A stretch of 64,000 nucleotides of DNA from Heterobilharzia americana (lineage: Eukaryota > Platyhelminthes > Trematoda > Strigeidida > Schistosomatidae), in contig OX104132.1 in assembly GCA_944470555.2 (NCBI GenBank), forward strand, positions 7,635,755-7,699,754, written 5' to 3'. The notes under the pieces are model-generated. The model saw nothing but the letters and a program-made list of their open reading frames with translations. It did no database searches and was not told where the DNA came from. Below, in pieces: positions 60,528 through 64,000 of the stretch; the first letter of the stretch is position 1, and every line of letters begins with the position of its first letter. Both the position numbers and the translations under genes were made by a program.

Positions 60528-62284
60528 GTAAGTTACTCAGTTTCCTTTCCTTTTCAATGATAGTAACTTTTTGAGGGTCGAATAAATGCAATAGTTTTGG
60601 TTGCATATGTCTGTCACACTCATTCATGTAGGCTTCTTCAGCTGTCAATCACTAAACCACGGGCTCGAATTCAGCTCTATCTATTTCAATCTCGGCTATT
60701 CGGTAATAGTTTAAAAATCCCCATTAAAGTCATAAAACAAAAGACGTTCAGAGAAGAGTCACTCTTTTCAGCTCTACAATCGTATATAAATAGTTTATTC
60801 GCATAGTAACAGGAAACATTTTTTGAACGAAATCCAGTTTTCATTATGATTCAGAAGGTCAGAAAAAGAATTACGTAATTGTTGAAATAGTAATGAGAAG
60901 AAGAATTTTCAAGACCGAGGGAATACTTGGTTACGAAGATAAATGATACAATCTGGTTAAAGGGATTGATGAGAAATCAGAATGAAAGGTGGTGAGGGAA
61001 TGTGATGTGTGAGATGTGAAAGAAAAGATTTTTTGACGGTAAATGTGTTCTTACAGCTCATAGCTCTTGCAATTCAGGTGACTGGACAGATTTCTTTTTT
61101 AGTTCAGGTTTCAGGCTTCAAAATATTAATTGCCATAGCTTCCACAGTTTTAAGAAGTTTTAGGCGTATATCTTTCATGAGGTGTACCCGAACTCTACAG
61201 ATGACACTGAAGTTGTTTTCTGTATTTACCGGGTGGTCATAATCGATGAAATATTCTAAATCAAGGCTGTGAGGTGGGTAGTATCATAAGGATATATGCC
61301 CTAGGTGTAATTAATAGCGTGATGCATAATATATAATGAGTGTACATTTTAATTCTCCTATAAACTTATAGGCCATACAAATAATACTAACGACAATGAT
61401 TCTAGTGTAGTTATAGATGAAAGAAAGATAACTTGGTCTAAGAATTTACCACTCTCTGAAGCACAAAATTCTCGAGGATTCCACTCATTGAAAGCCTATT
61501 TCTCCAGATAACTTGAGATGATGTAAAAGAGTACTCTTTAAGGCATTATATATTTTTGCATAAAAGAAATCATTTAAATAAACTTTTGATACAACATACC
61601 TCATCAGTTATAAAATCATCGATGCGATAGTAGTTTATTACTTCCAAATGGTTGGAGTTTATTGCAAAAATACCAACTGTGAAGGGATTGAATCATGTGT
61701 AAGGCTTTGCCAACCTCCTTGATAAATGGGAGTTAGTAGTTTAGTTTTTCTCATTTTCAGTGAACCAACAATACAACTTGACTATACCATACATTATCAT
61801 CAGTGGTTGTCAATTTGCACTGTTGTCTTGTTTGACTTTGAGAAATTCTTTTTGTTCTTGTGTAGCATTGAACTTGTTCACCAACTGCTGAAAATGTATG
61901 AAACAAAGTTACAACTGAAGTTCTTTGTGTATCTGATTTTAGTCCACGTTAAAAACTATCTCACATATCACCCTTGTGTTTATCAAATTTTGTATCTATG
62001 TACAAATAGGAAACTGATGTTTATATAGTGGTCAGGGTTTACATCAATTCATGTTGATGTCAGAGAACTTATCCATAAACTATTCAGGCCACAACAACAG
62101 ATTCCATATTACTGATGAACGCCGAGAAACCCGAAACCGACGTATGGGATACTCTGTCAATTAACCGCTTAACTATTCAGAACACCACGTGAAAGGTCTC
62201 TATATTAAACATTCAATAATATCTTTACTTTTTATTGAAATCAAATTTCGTCTTTGGATAGTGTAATCGTTATTTGATTGTGTT

Positions 62285-62770
62285 TTCTACCACATCTCGG
62301 ACATATACTGCTCTACAGTCCGTTCTGTCCTGTTGTGTACGGCTGTGAGACAGCCGTTAAAAGCAGAAGACATGAGGCGGCTACACGGTTTTGATCACAC
62401 GCGTCTTTGTTGCATTGTTTGCGTTTGCTGGAATCATCATGTAAGCGATGTATTGGTCAGGAGAAGGGTATTAGCAAGGCAGGCAAGTCACTTAATGAGG
62501 TTGTGAACCATAGTCGATTGAGTTGGTTTAGACATGTGTTGCGCATGCTGAGCCACTACCTATCATGATGTGCGATGGTAGGAGAAAATGGATTATGCTG
62601 GGAGAGTGTTGATGTTGGCCAGATCAAGACCTGGCACCAGTCGATGAAGTCGCTAACAGTTAATATGAACCATCGAAGGAGATGTAGAGTAGGTGACTGA
62701 TTGGGGTCCTCGAGACGGTAGGAATTAGTTGTTGAGAACTTTTAGTGACATGGCTGAAAATTGTTTTAAG
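62285..62770 (+). mobile_element. RTE-type LINE C-terminal fragment
   Basis: This is a degraded copy of the LINE tail, with the block CTGTCCTGTTGTGTACGGCT and the GEVVNHSRLSWFRHVLRML-like region. Its 3' untranslated block is missing or too decayed to see. Confidence 0.65.
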
Positions 62771-63436
62771 ATACCAGGTAATTTGTTAAAGATCTGGAAA
62801 ACATGATAATGCACAACAGAAAAGAAGTTCAAGTGAATAAATCCAGTCAAACTACGTACACGGGGAAGGTGAGGAATGTTCACGAAGGAGTGATGTAAGT
62901 TTAGAAGTAAGTAAAAGCGGTTGCCTAATCATGTGAACATATTTTGTTAACAAAATGGTAAGTCGATGACGATGAAACTATTGTACTAGTAACAAATGCG
63001 CTAATAATGAATATGAATGAGCATAAAATAAATGTATTAAGACTATTTTTGAGAAAGATGAGAGGTTGAGAAGTCAGCAATTACCAGGGCAATGATAAAT
63101 TGGTAATTGTCTCCTACTGAACACAGTTCAGATGGAACTCGTTGAATAGTGAGGGTTTTGGTAATTCAAAGTAGGCTCGAGGTCTCTTGTTGACTGCTAT
63201 GAAGGATTTTGCCGTAACACAGAAGTGAAGACCTATTGCACTATTAAACCGAGGGATGAACACCTGAAACGTAGACTCTTCGGTATGTAATCGGCAATCT
63301 TGATAGACATCAACTAGCGAATGAGCATGTGAACTGATAAATACAGTAAGCGTTAAAATGAGTTGAAACTTTGTCTAATTTGGATTCAGTAATCCTATAT
63401 GTTATTTGATGTAATGAAACAAGTGTCGCAGCTGGA

Positions 63437-64000
63437 TTATTATTATTATTATTAGACCCTTGGGTTCCTAGTGGAACATAGGGCTTCAGTAGCACGCCTC
63501 CAGTGAAATCTGTTCTCTGAGATCTTTTGAACCTGGTCCCACGACAGCCCAGAAGCTCTCATTTCCTCCTCACACGACCTCCTCCATGTCACCCTCGGAC
63601 GTCCAACTCGTCGCTTACCATGGGGATTCCACTCGAGGGCTTGACGCGTGATGTCCCCAGTCGGTCTTCTCAGTGCATGGCCAATCCATCTCCACTTCTT
63701 CCTGCATATTTGTTGGGTGATAGGTTCTTGGTTGGTTCGTTCCGAGCCAGAGTTCCTTGTTGCTTATTCTTTCTGGCCATCTGATCTTCAGTAGCGAGTC
63801 AGCGTAGGCAGTTGTTGATGAATGTCTGTAGTTTATTGGAAATGCCTTTCGTGACGCGCCAAGTCTCTGAACCATACAAGAGCACTGACTTGACGTTGGT
63901 GTTGAAAATCCGTATCTTGTTCCATATGCTGAGTGCAGAAGATCTCCACACTGGTTTCAGGCTAATGAACGCCTGTCTTGCTTTTCCGATTCTGACTTTG
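63437..64000 (-). mobile_element. RTE-type LINE 3' end, young copy, cut by the window end
   Basis: On the minus strand it is nearly identical to 46640-47213, differing by scattered single bases, and ends in the same TAA-repeat tail (63437-63455). It continues past 64000, so its full length is unknown. Confidence 0.85.

Larger units (their letters stand above)
60528..64000 (+). other. Start of a further PAPS synthase intron
   Basis: This is the beginning of the intron after the last visible exon, opening with GTAAGT. It holds an RTE C-terminal fragment (62285-62770) and a minus-strand RTE 3' end (63437-64000). I see nothing recognisable in 60530-62280, apart from short open frames without family resemblance, nor in 62770-63436. 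Confidence 0.7.

Noticed and set aside
1..64000. CRISPR array, bacterial operon or phage system
   Set aside because: There are no regularly spaced direct repeats, no dense co-directional genes, and the exons, introns and LINEs are those of an animal genome.

Overview
The window looks like intronic, retroposon-rich DNA of a blood fluke (Schistosoma or a close relative). The reasons are its AT-rich sequence, long introns, many decayed RTE-type and CR1-type LINE pieces, Penelope-like remnants, and several tRNA-like SINEs, one of which carries relics of the hammerhead ribozyme known from schistosome SM-alpha retroposons. The species is not resolved; I recognised families from memory and ran no search.

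The only host gene I can support is the bifunctional PAPS synthase (APS kinase plus ATP sulfurylase), on the + strand. Five coding exons are visible, at 30144-30246, 37560-37795, 43811-44068, 50914-51166 and 60373-60527. They join in phase (1, 0, 0, 1) into the first 335 residues: a full APS kinase domain and the start of ATP sulfurylase. The rest lies beyond 64000.

The dominant structure is a 43.3 kb palindrome. Positions x and 44725-x are complementary from 713 to 19012 (left arm) and from 25713 to 44012 (right arm). Each arm is 18,300 bp with no net length difference and, in what I compared, six single-base differences, five of them within 836 bp. A 6.7 kb spacer separates the arms. The right arm runs on into the intact gene. 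The left arm ends inside the third coding exon, so it holds an inverted copy of the APS kinase exons (14479-14581, 6930-7165, 696-914, all minus). This copy hits a stop five codons past the breakpoint and could encode a 185-residue stand-alone APS kinase lacking its last helix and the sulfurylase half. The two copies point away from each other, with start codons 15.6 kb apart.

Layout: 1-638 RTE reverse transcriptase debris; 639-712 a short repeat ending exactly at the outer breakpoint; 713-19012 left arm; 19013-25712 spacer with a decayed CR1-like LINE (PHD finger and endonuclease), a second LINE 3' end in opposite orientation and a decaying short-motif array; 25713-44012 right arm; 44013-64000 single-copy continuation of the gene, whose introns are filled with RTE 3' fragments, hammerhead-type SINEs, tRNA-like SINEs and one 120 bp tRNA-like hairpin. 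The palindrome is either a very recent inverted duplication or an assembly join of two copies of one locus; the sequence alone cannot decide.
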